From Pholis gunnellus (taxonomy: Eukaryota; Chordata; Actinopteri; Perciformes; Pholidae): 64,000 bases of DNA. Below, one piece after another: positions 13,040 to 24,179 of the stretch (positions are counted from its first letter, which is position 1; each line of letters begins with the position of its first letter). The position numbers and the translations under genes were made by a program. The DNA lies in the NCBI GenBank assembly GCA_910591455.2, contig OU342807.1, forward strand, positions 4,169,430 through 4,233,429. The letters are read 5' to 3'. Under the pieces are notes generated by a model that saw only the letters and a list, made by a program, of their open reading frames with translations, was not told where the DNA came from and did no database searches.

Positions 13040-14480
13040 GATAATGGGGAAAAAATTTGAAAAACTCAACAGCAATGTCTCTTTTCAGGGATAACGACCC
13101 CGTCACTCAAGATAATCCACAGACCTTGTTGTGAGCAGCTTAATAATGTAGGAACTATTTTTTTTCCTGCTGAACCACACCCTCCAAGGAAGCGTGCATC
13201 CACTCATGAGCGAGAGCCTCGAGCATTTGACAACGCGAGATGTAGACATTAAAGGCGTCCTCCTCGGCTGAGCTGTGACTTTAGTTGGTTCATTAGTGCT
13301 AGGTTAGCTAGCAGTATCCAACATAAACAATCTATTTTCTGCCAAAGTTAGAACAGTTTTGGTTGTTTTAACATGCACCAATCAGGATTTAGCAACATCT
13401 GACTCAGTATCTGATAATAGTTGATCGGTTGTTTGGTCACTGTCAATTAAATCTGATCAAACCACACCCACGCGGTTGTAATGGAGCTGTTTTTTTAGAC
13501 ACTCGATAAATGTTTTGTGTGTTTATGTTTTTATTTAGATTGTTGCTTATTTAGTCGTGACTATTTATTGTTATAGAAAAATACCAAATGTTCATATGTC
13601 TGGTGTTTTACCATTTCGCAGAGTATCCAGACCTCGTCCTGTAGCTGCACTCTGACTTTACAAACAGGTTTGATTTCAGCAGTTTACAGATGAGAGTTGG
13701 TACCGCAGTTTGCAACCCGGAGGCTCTCTGGCACTTCTAAGCAGACAGTGATAGATTGGTGAGATTAGAGAGCAGCATATCGGACACATGCTCTCTGATC
13801 CGCCGGCCTGAAAGCGCTCAGACCTTTTTCTTCGGCATCCCGGATCGCATTTCAAAGACGGACAATGTCTGCTGGGGGAAAAAAGAGTCATTTAGCCGCT
13901 GCCACTGTAATGTAAAAACCATTCCTTCCTGACAGCTCTGCCACGGATTCCTTTCTCGGTGCATCAAAACTGTTTTCTTTAGTGCAGCAGGATATTCTAT
14001 TCGGACGCACAGGCCATGAAATATGGTGCGTATCTGTGTTTGGCTGCGGGCCATGCAGAGGGTCGCCATGTCGGCCCGACAATGAATCGCTCAGATTTCA
14101 CCTCAGTCCACACAGTGGGCGAGTTGGAAACAGGGCTGCACTCTTGTGGAAGACAGTAAATGGAGGCTGGGTTGTTTTTGAATGTTGATGTTTAAATCGT
14201 TTCAGAGGCGGTCTAATGTTGGGTTCCCAATTCCCCCTCAACTTATGTACGGGTGTGATTCACAATGACTAGATGTTGTTTTCTTTTAGTAGTCTCAGTT
14301 TATACGTTTCACAGTTGTAAGTATTGTTAGTATACTCAGTGATTCACAGCTGATTTTATTCAAACAAAATTAAGTAAAATGTAATTAATAAATAATTTAA
14401 ATTTGTTGAATTCATCTCAATATAATTCAAAACTTTACATAGTCTTTTTTATTATGTAAAGGTTACTATTATTTATTTAG
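13040..14480. other. Intergenic stretch with repeat-free block 13660-14150
   Basis: No gene recognised. The 13660-14150 block is repeat-free and GC-balanced, with several overlapping short open frames on both strands and none with a domain. Such overlap is more typical of conserved non-coding DNA than of an exon. 14280-14480 is AT-rich and featureless. Confidence 0.25.
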
Positions 14481-14502
14481 GAGATATTAATTAACGCCAA
14501 CC

Positions 14503-15006
14503 TATGGAAGCCCATTCCTGCCAGCAAAAAAAAATAAAAAATCCACCCCAAAAAAAAAAAAAAATATCAACCCAAAAAATAAATAATATATATATCCATT
14601 TTTTTGTAGCTGGAAAAAAGTAAAAAAAAAAAAAAAAAAGATTATGATGCTATTTTTTTTTGCTAGCAAAAGGGATTAGAAGTGCGCATGCGCTTCAGTG
14701 ACGATATAATGACTTAAAATGATATATAACATCTAACATTTACAAAAGTCACCAGTAATAGTTACCTTGTGTAGAATTGCATGTTGTATTTTTTCCGGCA
14801 AAAAAACCCATCATAATCTTTTTTTTTTTTTTTTTTTACTTTTTTCCGGACCAAATACGACATGCAAAAAAAATAAAAAAAATATTTTTTTTTTTTTTTT
14901 TTCTGGGTGGATATATATCTAATTTTTTTTGGGTGGATTTTATTTTATTTTATTTTTTTCGGGTGGATTTTTTATTTTATTTTACTTGCGGAAATGGGCT
15001 TCCATA
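14503..15006. mobile_element. Foldback (inverted-repeat) MITE of about 504 bp
   Basis: The left end reads tatggaagcccattcctgcc and the right end is its near-complement, cggaaatgggcttccata. Moving inward, both arms share complementary poly-A/poly-T runs and 'ccaccc'/'gggtgg' words. The innermost paired segments are 'gattatgatg' (about 14640) and 'catcataatc' (about 14810). The loop of about 160 bp includes 'gtgcgcatgcgc'. No transposase frame; the 83-codon open frame at 14777-15028 is a low-complexity artefact. Superfamily not assigned, because no clear target-site duplication is visible. Confidence 0.75.
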
Positions 15007-15019
15007 CAAATCACAGTTT

Positions 15020-16095
15020 TTACAGTGAATAGCAATACCATCGTAAAAAACATTCAGCTCATTTGCTTTAGCCAGTTCATCTACAACATGTAAGGATTTT
15101 TTTATGGGTTTCATGTTGGTGGCTGTTTTCATGGAGTTCCATAGTTTTTTAGAGCCTGGAGGTTTTCCTTTATTGCCTCCCTATGGTGTTCCCGAGCTTC
15201 TTTCAGCCTCTGGTTTAACTCCTTTTGTACAGTTTTTAGTTGTAGGTGGTCGTTGGTCTTAAATGCCTGTTTTTTTCTGTTAATACAGTCCTTTGCCTCC
15301 TTTGTGATGTAAGGTTTGTTGTTAGGGTAGACTTTTATTGTCCTTTTTGGAATCACAGTGTCAACACAAAATTGTATAACTTGTGGTAACTTCTGTGGCA
15401 ATGTCCAGGTGTGGCTCTCCAGAGAAGGTATCCCAGTCCGTGCATAGAAAGCAACCTGTCAGTGTTTCCATGCTGTCATCTGTCCATGCATTGATAGATT
15501 TAACCAGAGGTTTACTGCTCTTTAGGGCCGTCTTGTATGTGGGGATCAGGTGAACGGTGTTATGGTCAGAGTTAGACAGGGGTGGTTTAGCTATGGCATT
15601 GTATGCATGTTTTACATTACCATGGCACTTGTCTAAAGTCCCATTCTTCCTGGTATCACATTTAATTTACTGTTCAAAACCTGGCAGTGTAATGTTTAAG
15701 TTGCAATGATTAACAGCTCCCATGATGAAAATCGGGGCGTTTGGGGTGCGCTGTAGTTGTTTGTGAACACAGTCTGCCACCTGTGCCAATTGGGAGGTAC
15801 ATAAACAGAGCAGATGAGGATATTACCAAACTCTCGAGGTAGGTAGAACGGCCTGAGACTCACACGTAACAGTTCCACATCAGGGTTACAGATTTTCTCC
15901 TAGACTGTGTGCTGTCTGCACCACTTGTCAATTATGTACAAGCAGAGCCCGCCCCCTTTGCTTTTTCCCTGACAGCTCGCTTCTGTCAGAGCGAATGTGT
16001 GAGAACCCCTCTATACCAACACAGCAATCAGGGATCTCGGGGTGTAACCAAGTCTTGGTGAAAAGCATGATACAGGACTGAAAATCTCACTTTTT
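15020..16095 (-). mobile_element. Decayed non-LTR retrotransposon ORF2 fragment (L2/Rex1-like)
   Basis: Minus-strand frames give pieces of one ORF2 in the right order. Around 15930-16090 there is an endonuclease segment with LSGKSKGGGLCLY. Around 15790-15880 there is VELLRVSLRPFYLPREFGNI. At 15129-15401 there is the linker before the reverse transcriptase (KELNQRLKEAREHHREAIK), running on to a DELAKANELNVFY segment near 15060. Frameshifts and stops separate the pieces, and the catalytic reverse transcriptase core is absent, so the copy is dead. The clade is judged from the pattern of these motifs only. Confidence 0.8.
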
Positions 16096-16859
16096 AAAAT
16101 ATGGATTCAAGGATCATTTATTGTCATTATGCGACACAGGGATGCCCAACAATATGCAGTTGTAGCCCGTGTGCAAGGCAAGAATAAAATAACAGGAGTG
16201 TATTTTTTTCAAAATTTGCATCAGGAGTACTACTTTTCATAATAAGGGACCTTTATTAAGATGGAATTTAAGAACATTTGTAGACTTCAGCTGCCTCCAC
16301 TAATCATAACTCAGTGAGTCAGTCACTTTGCATGTGTTTTTTTGTGTGTTTTTTTTCCCAAATGGCATTCATCTCATTTTGAAGTGAGCTTGTTTTCAGC
16401 AGCAGCATCAGTGCGCTCACATCACAGTGTGTATATACTGTCGGCCCAGCGGGACGGGACGCGCTAATCCCTCCTTTGGGGGAAACGTTGGAGGAAGAGG
16501 AGAGCTGCTGCTGACAGCTTCACAAACAACCCCCGCTGTCGTCTGCTGCATGGACCCGGCCTGCAGCTGCACTCTGAACACACACTTAGAACTGATGTCT
16601 AATGTCTCTCTGAGATTTACTGCTGCTCTGACTCTCTCTCATGTTTAGTCATGATGATTGTAATGGATCTTTAGACCGAACCCCGTCGTGATTTTAGGCC
16701 TGTTCATAAATACATATTCCTGCTACGCACACAGTGTCAGGTCAAGGCAATTTTATTATACAACAAACACCTTTGATTTCCGTCATGGTGGAATATTTTC
16801 TAGTATAACACGGCCTTTACCCTTCTACTTGTAACTCCTCATTTCATTCTTTTTTTCGA
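16096..16859. other. Intergenic stretch with a short LINE-tail-like piece
   Basis: 16100-16200 contains 'gatcatttattgtcattatg' and 'gcagttgtagcccgtgtgca', typical of 3' tails of fish retroelements. 16410-16660 is a GC-richer block with a 73-codon open frame but no recognisable product. Nothing else is supported. Confidence 0.4.
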
Positions 16860-17306
16860 CGCTCCTGCAGTATACTAAGTACAATTTGAGGTACTTTACT
16901 TTGCATATTCTGCTACTTTATACTTCTTCTCCACAACATTTTAGAGGCAAATATTGTACTTGAGAGTATTAGCATCAAAATATATTTAAAGTACCAGAGT
17001 AAAAGTACCTACCACGCAGAAAAGCACATTTCAGATTTATGCAAGATATGACTTGAGCCTTTGTTTCACATTTATTCGAATTACTTTATATACAGCTGTT
17101 TAGCTTAACCTATATAACAGGATGTATCAATTGATTTATATATTATCTCAATCTGCAAAGTAACTTAAATAATCAAGTAAATGTAGTGGAGTTGAAGTAT
17201 AAGGTTGAATAAAATGAAAATATTCATGTAAAGTAGGCCTTGAGTACCTTGAATTTGCACTTAAGTAGCTTATAGTAAATGTACTTAGTTACATTCCACC
17301 GCTGGT
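16860..17306. repeat. Teleost MITE-like repeat copy upstream of etaa1
   Basis: Contains 'caatttgaggtactttactt', 'cttcttctccacaacatttt' and the right end 'gtacttagttacattccacc'. It lies about 130 bp before the likely etaa1 promoter region. Confidence 0.65.
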
Positions 17307-17439
17307 ATTGATTCATTTGTTATTTGATTAATTGATACAACTATTTAACAACTTTTTAATGTTCAAAATAATCCACGGCTAGATTACTGGTTTAGACGCA
17401 ATTCTGTGTGCGGAATATCCGAGCAGTTTTGTTGCTCGT

Positions 17440-17608
17440 GAACGCACCCTCGAAAGGAACCCTGGGAAAGAAAAGATGGCGGGACGTTCAAAAACACTGC
17501 CGAGTGGTCGAATTTACAACCAAATAAACTGTAAATAAACAAAGCACAACTCCGCGTTGTAAACCGCAAGCAAGTCGACCGACACACACCGGTACCGGCC
17601 GGTGAACC
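17440..17608 (+). promoter_or_regulatory. etaa1 5' UTR and probable promoter region
   Basis: GC- and CpG-richer than its surroundings (for example 'gaccgacacacaccggtacc' near 17577). It directly precedes the etaa1 ATG, and a repeat ends at 17306. No TATA box stands out. The transcription start cannot be placed from sequence alone. Confidence 0.4.
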
Positions 17609-20600
17609 ATGAACCGGAGCCGCAGGACGGTTGACGCTCCGGTCGGTCTGACGGGCTCCCCGCTGCACACGACCCCATCGACAAAGAACCGACTGAGGAG
17701 AAGCTTCAGGCAGACTCGGGATGTGGACTCTCCAACGGGTAACGTTACAAGGCCCGACGACGTCCCGCCAGACCACACGGACATATTCCGCTATTTTAGG
17801 GTTTATTGTGCATGCGAGACATAACTTGCGTCACACAGCATGACTAAATGCATTGTTTACAAAGCAACGGTTTCAGTCTTCAATTCGGCATACCACAAGA
17901 TTCAGCACATTTACAGTTATGACTGTAAAATATGAACTCTTAATACATTATTTGCCTCTTTAGTTCCGTGTCACGTGACATTGGAAAGCCGTGTGAAATA
18001 AAGTGTAGCGCTGAATTCATACATGTGTATTCGTTTAAACATAACAACATGAAACATGGGTACAACAATTAGGTTAGTCAGACAAAAACTAAATAATACT
18101 GATAAAAATAAATACATAAGAATATAAAAAAACAGCAGATGAAAAAAAAAACAATATTAGAATACGTTTTCCATGCTAACACAACTATATTCAATCTCCA
18201 GTGTCCTACTGAAGTGTCCTTGAGCAAGACACCGAATCCTTACCGACCTCTCTGAGTGCATAAATACTCTTTAACGGAAGTCAAATAGACTGAGCAGCAA
18301 ATATTGTTGTTTGTTAATCTGAATCAGTTAATCGCATTTTCTTCTCCTGCAGAATTTAAGACCCCGACCAGGATCCCCAGATCCAGATCCAGAGCCGGAG
18401 GTGGTTTCAGCGTTGAGTCTCCAAACAACGACTGTGACTTTCAGCAGGACATCATCTGGGACGCCACCTCGCCTTCGCCCAACAGACTCGGTGAACCTCG
18501 ATGCGACTGTGACGTGGATATTTAAAGGGGTTGCTCTCCAGAAAGTTGAATGAAGTTCACGTGTTGTAGTTAATCTATGAGCCATCATTTTGATTTACTT
18601 TAGGAAACAGAAAAGGCAAACATTTGATGTTTCCAACCACAATATTGGAACAATTACTGTTGGAGGTTTGTTTTTTGGATATAAATAGCTGCATCTAGAG
18701 CCGCGTGGTGACTCTGTATGTCTTTGCAGGAAAAAGAGGCAAGAAGCCTCCTGGAGTTGTGGACATCTCAGAAATAGTTAGCAGGATCGCTCCAAAGGTC
18801 AGTAACACAGCTGGTGGGATTAAATATATATGTATGTATATATATATATATATATATTAATTAGTCCTGGGCAACAATTAAAATTTTTAATCGCATGATT
18901 TTTTTGCGATTAATCGCATTGTTGTGCCAAATTCAATAATGAATTCAAAAGTAGTGTATTGCGCACTAACCTGCGTTTATTTACAGTGTGTTGTTTGTTG
19001 TGTCTCTGAAAGCACGGCAGACCGACGGTTGCAGAGCCGACTCTACAGCAATGGATCGGAGACAGCGCCGCCATTCCCTGCACGCCCGATGTTCGAGTTC
19101 CCAGACCCAAGAAGAAATCCCCGCGGTAGGTTCAGAAGAGGCAACGAATCTGTTTGCTCTTGGCCGTAACGAAGCTTCATCTTCATCTTCATCTTCATCC
19201 TCTCATTAGAAAGTCTACAAGCTGAATATGGCGTCAATAAGAAATGTCTTCAAACATTCGTAAAACAAGAATTTCCTTCTGTTAAATTTGGATTTACACG
19301 TTTGCCTAGAAGCAAAATGAGGTAAATGCATAAAGATTCTGCATGTCGGGGTAACTGAAAATGATTTTCAAGGCTTAAAGGTGCTAAATTCACAACATGT
19401 ATGTGATGTAGGGATTGCCAGTACATGGCGGTTAGCAGCCAACAGTGCAAACAACGGTAACGGTGCTGACAGAATATCTCTCCGTGTCATCACAGTAGAC
19501 CAATGGTTTGGTTTCTCCACAGGCCAAACGGAGTGGACGACCTGCTGAAGCTCGCCAAACAGTTCGACTTCAACATGTTTCGTCAGGATGAAGAAGACGT
19601 GGAGAACCTGCACCGGCAGAGTCTGGAGCTCCTGTCGGAGGACATCTTGGATTTGGAGAACGATGATCAAAACAACGTTTCACTGTCGCTTCCCGTGAAT
19701 TCTCAACCGGCTGTGAAGGCGGACGAGCAGCTCCCCCTGGATCAACATATGGAGGACGATTTGGATTTCCTGTTTGACGGACCGACCCAACATTTAAGCG
19801 GAAATCTGAGTCAGGTTTCGTCAGCTCTGCCGTCACAAGTTAAACCGGCTCCCAAAGAGGCTTCTGGGAAACCGCCCGCTTCCTCACAGGGTCCCACTTC
19901 TGGTGTCTCCGCGACGAACGCTAAAGTCACTTCAGCAAAAGACGAGTTCGAGGACGACTGGGAAAACGATGACTTGCTGAACGACTCGTTGGTGTTGGAG
20001 ATGACGCAGAATCCACAGAAGTTCACCGCTCCACATCACTGTTCGACCCAGAAACCACCCAGTCAAATACGAGATCAACGGGAAAGTCCAGCAAACGTAG
20101 TCGTCCAGTCTGTTTCTAAAGGGGAAAAGGACAACGTGAGACAAAGAACGACGTTCAAACTGGAATCTAATCCTAGTTTTTCTTTCAAAAGAATCCAGAC
20201 AAACTCACAAACAGCAGTCAGAGACTCTCAGCAGAGCCGGGTTCCTTCTGGTCACAGTGTTTCAGTTGAGGCGGGATCTCGGTGCACCGGGCAAACATCA
20301 AACCCGGCGAAGTCCGATCCACAGAAACCACCGTTTCATCAAAGGACTTCCGTTTCCAAATACAACGCGACCGCATCGAACACATCAGCTACAAAAAGCG
20401 CTCAAAGCTTTCCAGTAAAACCTGCGACCGTGTCGTCCCGCGGCGAGGCGCCTGCGGTCTCCCAGGACCCGTCCTCGCTCTTCACGTCTGACCCGGTTTG
20501 GGACGACCCGGCCGACGACGACCTGCTGTGTGAAATGTGCGAAGACGTGGAGAACCGGCTCCAGGGCGCGGAGAATGTGTCCGCCAAGCAGACTCCTCTC

Positions 20601-21676
20601 GGGGGTCACGTGTCAAACCAGAGAGCTTCTTCGCCGCTGTCCAACAGGAACCGACTGCCGGCCGGTCTGCAAACTTTTGACCCCAAAAAACAAACGGCAA
20701 CAAGACTTCCCTGTGCTTCAGGGAGGCCAGCTGGCAGTTCGTTGACCAGTAGTTCCGTCTCTAACATCGCTGCAGGTGTACAGATGACGAAAAACACTTC
20801 AGGCTCCACGAACGGCTCGACGTGGACGCAGGGGAGCAGCCGGGTCCAGTCAGCGCCGCGGGGAAACCCCGGCAAAGACCGGTTCACCTTCAGGAAGACA
20901 GACAAGCCGGTTTCTACAGTGACCAGCGAAGGTAAGAGCCCGGTCCTGCTCCAGTAGTCTGTAATGTCACAGCGGCACAGATAACAACAGAGACGTTTCT
21001 GCCATAAAAAACGCCTATATTTTATTCACATCCTTTGATCATTGATAGAGCAGCAAACTGTTTGCTACGTAAAGATTTAGAGCAGTAACGTTTCCCTCTG
21101 TGTTGGTTGTAGTCTGAAGTTCTCCGTTCGTTGTTGACGTAGCCGGCCGCGCACCGTCGCTCAGTTCCTCTTTGTCCATGTGAGCGTTCCCCACCGTCGC
21201 TCTCTACGCTGCGCTCATGCCGCGTTTTACAGCTGATAAACGACACCGTTGCACAGAAATGTAGCGCCCACCCTTCACTTCCCTCTCGGGTTAACGCCGT
21301 TAGCTCTGTCGGCACTGTTGCCATTGTTTGCACTGTTAGCGCTTTTAGTCGCCATGTTGAGAGCCGTGTGGAGGCAACAGATACAGATACGCTCTGAGTT
21401 CTGTACTGATCATCCTAAAGGGAACTGGCTCTCTACCTTTTTTAACCCCCTTTTCATTTGTCGTCTTTTACGTTTAAGTTTTGGTTTACAACGTTTTTTT
21501 CCGATATTTTAATTGTCTTTGTGAACAACCCTCAAATGTTGCTCATCCAGTAGTTGTTGTGTTTTTCTGCAGTTGGTTCATGTTCAGCAGCAGAGATCGA
21601 GCAGAAGAAGCAGCAGGCGATGGAGAGAAGACGACAGCGCCTGCAGGCCGCCCAACACCTCCGAGCTCCCACCTGA
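17609..21676 (+). CDS. etaa1: ETAA1, ATR-activating replication-stress protein
   Basis: Six coding exons join in frame: 17609-17738, 18353-18490, 18730-18797, 19013-19125, 19523-20931 and 21573-21676 (653 codons plus stop). All introns are GT-AG. Known role: ETAA1 binds RPA-coated single-stranded DNA at stalled forks and activates ATR-ATRIP. Sequence support: the ATR-activating motif with DIIWDATSPSP (Trp79), then GKRGKKPPG and ISEIVSRIAPK; QQWIGDSAAIPCTPDV around residue 126; LLKLAKQFDFNMF near 160; an acidic FEDDWEN segment near 292; a second acidic Trp segment (DPVWDDPADDDLL) near 475; and a C-terminal AEIEQKKQQAMERRRQRLQ helix of the RPA32-binding type. Exon 4 is short and out of frame with the long open frames; its acceptor (aaag|cac) is the least certain boundary. 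The start ATG gives the expected basic N-terminus. The protein is shorter than human ETAA1 (about 926 aa), mostly in the disordered middle. Confidence 0.93.
18830..18925. repeat. (AT)n tract and hAT-like repeat end in etaa1 intron 3
   Basis: 18835-18858 is an (AT)n-type tract. It is followed by 'tcctgggcaacaattaaaat', 'ttttaatcgcatg' and 'gcgattaatcgcattgttg', a pattern common at fish DNA-transposon ends. Only a fragment, intronic. Confidence 0.45.
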
Positions 21677-21811
21677 CGGAGACAAAAACTGACTGCTAAT
21701 CTGCTGGCGGAGCTCCACCTGTTCAGCGCTGCTATAAGCTGTTGGCTGTTTGTTAGCAGAATACATTTCTGATGACTTTGTCAGATGTTTCTCCAAAATT
21801 TCTTTGGACAA

Positions 21812-22010
21812 GTACAGAGTTGCAGTCAGGACGTGCTTAGCCTAGCTTAGCGTAAAGACTGTAAGCGGAGGGAAACGGCTAGCATGGCTAAAATTCAAAA
21901 ATACATCTAGCAGCACCTCAAAAGCTCACTGAGGCGAGGCTAGCAGTTTCCCCCTGCTTCCATTCTTTAAGCTAAGCTAGGCTAACCACGTCCTGACCCC
22001 AGATCTGTAC
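21812..22010. repeat. Palindromic MITE in the etaa1 3' UTR region
   Basis: The left arm begins gtacagagttgcagtcagg and continues 'acgtgcttagcctagcttag'. The right arm ends with the near-complement ('ctaagctaggctaaccacgt' then 'cctgaccccagatctgtac'). A related fragment lies at about 22285-22312 and another at 56685-56720. The two arms of about 75 nt could pair if transcribed. The element lies between the etaa1 stop and the first good polyadenylation signal. Confidence 0.7.
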
Positions 22011-22469
22011 TCGCTCAACACAGACACAAGATTGGTATCGAACTCATGGAAAGAAAAGCAATTAAGTTGAACTTTATCCTTTTTTAAGGTCAGATTATAT
22101 TACAACAGTTGTGAAGTATATTTCTAATGCACATCTTTTTATGAGAATCAACTGCAATCTGGAGTTACTTTCTGCACACATTAATGAATCTGTCTGTAGA
22201 TAAAACTGAATTAAACAGTCCATAGATTTGGGTGGTAATTTGTACTCAGGAGATGGATAACAGTTTAATTCATGCTTGCAGTCTTTGTGCTAAGCTAGGC
22301 TAACCACATACCGAACGGCTCATGTAAGACGTTCTTATAGTCAAAAATATTTCTCGTTTCTTTTTTGATCATGAACATGATCTTCTAACCCGTCTGTCTA
22401 CGTCTGTATTTCTAGTTTATTCACTTTATTTTCTGTGAAGCACTTTAACTGATTGGAAAGTGTTTCACC

Positions 22470-22475
22470 AATAAA
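22470..22475 (+). promoter_or_regulatory. Polyadenylation signal AATAAA, probable etaa1 3' end
   Basis: AATAAA in 'caccaataaaagttttattg', about 790 nt after the etaa1 stop, followed by a GT-rich stretch ('ggttgtggtgtttttt'), as expected downstream of a cleavage site. Earlier signals cannot be excluded. Confidence 0.45.
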
Positions 22476-22819
22476 AGTTTTATTGTTGATTTCATCTTTG
22501 GTTGTGGTGTTTTTTATTATTAGTCATGTGATCCACAGAGACACCGTGAAGAGCCTGAGATCAGTTTGGTTCAGGTCAGACCCTTTTTATTATTATTATT
22601 ATTATTATTATGCTGCATTCACATCAACCCGTCTGTCCAGGTTCCAACTTCCAGAGAGAACCGACCGTCTGTCGCTTAAGTGATTAAATTAACTATTAGT
22701 ATTTGTTTGTATTTTCACCACCTGCTAATGTGAAAGTAATCAATGACGGTGCTATCAGACAGCAAAATGAAATAGAAAATAAAAACAGTTTCAGTACAGT
22801 TACTGTGCCCCACATTTAT

Positions 22820-23215
22820 CAGTGTTGGAAGAGGTCGTGTACATTAGTAAAAGTACTACGATGTACTCTGTTACAAGTAAAAGTCCTGTATTTAAAATCC
22901 TACTCAACTGAAAGTACAGAGTATCAACTATAGAATAACGCTGTTAGTGTTGTATTTTACATTACGATTGTAAATCATGGAGGTGAAGCTAATTTAACTA
23001 TTTGTAGTATAACAACAGATCATTTTATCATCCCAACATAAACTATAAAATGCTAAATCTTTATAATAACCAGAAAATATCTGTAGAGGGGTAAAAAGTA
23101 CAATGTTTTCTTGTGAAATGGAGTAGAAGTAAGAGAACATACAATAAAATAGAAATACTGAAGTAACATAACAAGTACAGTCAAAACAGTACTGGAGTAC
23201 ATTCCACCAATGACT
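22820..23215. repeat. Teleost MITE-like repeat copy
   Basis: Left end 'gtgttggaagaggtcgtgta', with 'gttacaagtaaaagtcctgt' inside. Right end 'ctggagtacattccaccaat'. Inverted ends and interior words match the other copies. Confidence 0.6.
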
Positions 23216-23289
23216 TAAATAAATAAGATAGAATAGGAGGCATTCATGAACAACACAGATTGAATATGTATCTATAAATAAAAGTTTAA

Positions 23290-23645
23290 ACAAAAAATGC
23301 ATCAGATTATTGATGCTGTATATTCAGCGTCACCTGAAGATCATCCAGGATGTGGGGGGGTTGTTCACCTGTGTCCCCGTGCGGTCAGGTGGTCCGGTCG
23401 GGCTCGTCAGCTCTCTTCATTACCAGTCTGGCAGCTGTCTGATGGGGCAGATACACCGTCCCGCCAGGTAAACCGAGCCCCGTTATCAGCAGACAGGTGT
23501 GTAACTGTAGTCCAGCACGCTGCCGCAAAATCACAGGCGCACAGATGTAATCGGCCTCGGTTTAATCACGCTGCCTTTGTCCCAAACGTATACTGCAGGA
23601 TTCACTTCACTCCATTGGTAAAGGAAATTTATCTGAAGTTTCTCT
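23290..23645. other. Repeat-free, GC-balanced block between etaa1 and ppp3r1
   Basis: A distinct island in AT-rich surroundings. It has a 119-codon open frame (23297-23656, +) whose translation has no domain and no repeat character, and the block lacks convincing splice sites. C1D, WDR92 and PNO1 sit between these genes in mammals, but none is recognisable here. It could be regulatory DNA. Confidence 0.25.
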
Positions 23646-23914
23646 TTGCCAAGTAGTATCTTCTTTTTAATTACAACAGCAGCCCGTTTCAGAGACATCA
23701 GCTCTGACAGACTGAAAGGTTTAAATTCATGTTATTGAATCAGATTCCAGACAAACAGCAACAATCAGCTAGTTTAGAGATCCTTAATAACCTGCATCAT
23801 CATACTGTTCACATCGGATCTAATTGTCACCGGTGAGCTGCAACACAAAGCTGGTTGAGCAAGTTGAACTCTAACATTGCGCCAAATCGTCTTTTCATCT
23901 GATGGACGTGGTTG

Positions 23915-24060
23915 ACAATGCTGGAGGAAGAATACATCCTTTACTTCATTAAAGTACAAATACCACACTGTACAAGTACTCTGTTACAGGTCCTGCATTG
24001 AAAATATAACTTAGCAAAATGTACTTTAAAGTATAACAAGGTCACTGTGACTGTTATACT
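23915..24060. repeat. Teleost MITE-like repeat, partial
   Basis: 'aatgctggaggaagaataca' then 'tcctttacttcattaaagta' and 'ctctgttacaggtcctgcat'. Left part of the family, diverged. Confidence 0.55.
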
Positions 24061-24179
24061 GTTATATAGTGTTACATTAGATTTGTAATCGTGCATTAAT
24101 GTTAAAGCAGGATTTCACTGTTGTAGTTGGTTGAGGTAGAACTCATTTTGAATAATTAAAAAATTATTATTTTCAAAAT

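Noticed and set aside
18924..19209. Two + strand open frames over etaa1 exon 4
   Set aside because: Wrong frames; the true exon (19013-19125) is in the third frame and fits ETAA1.
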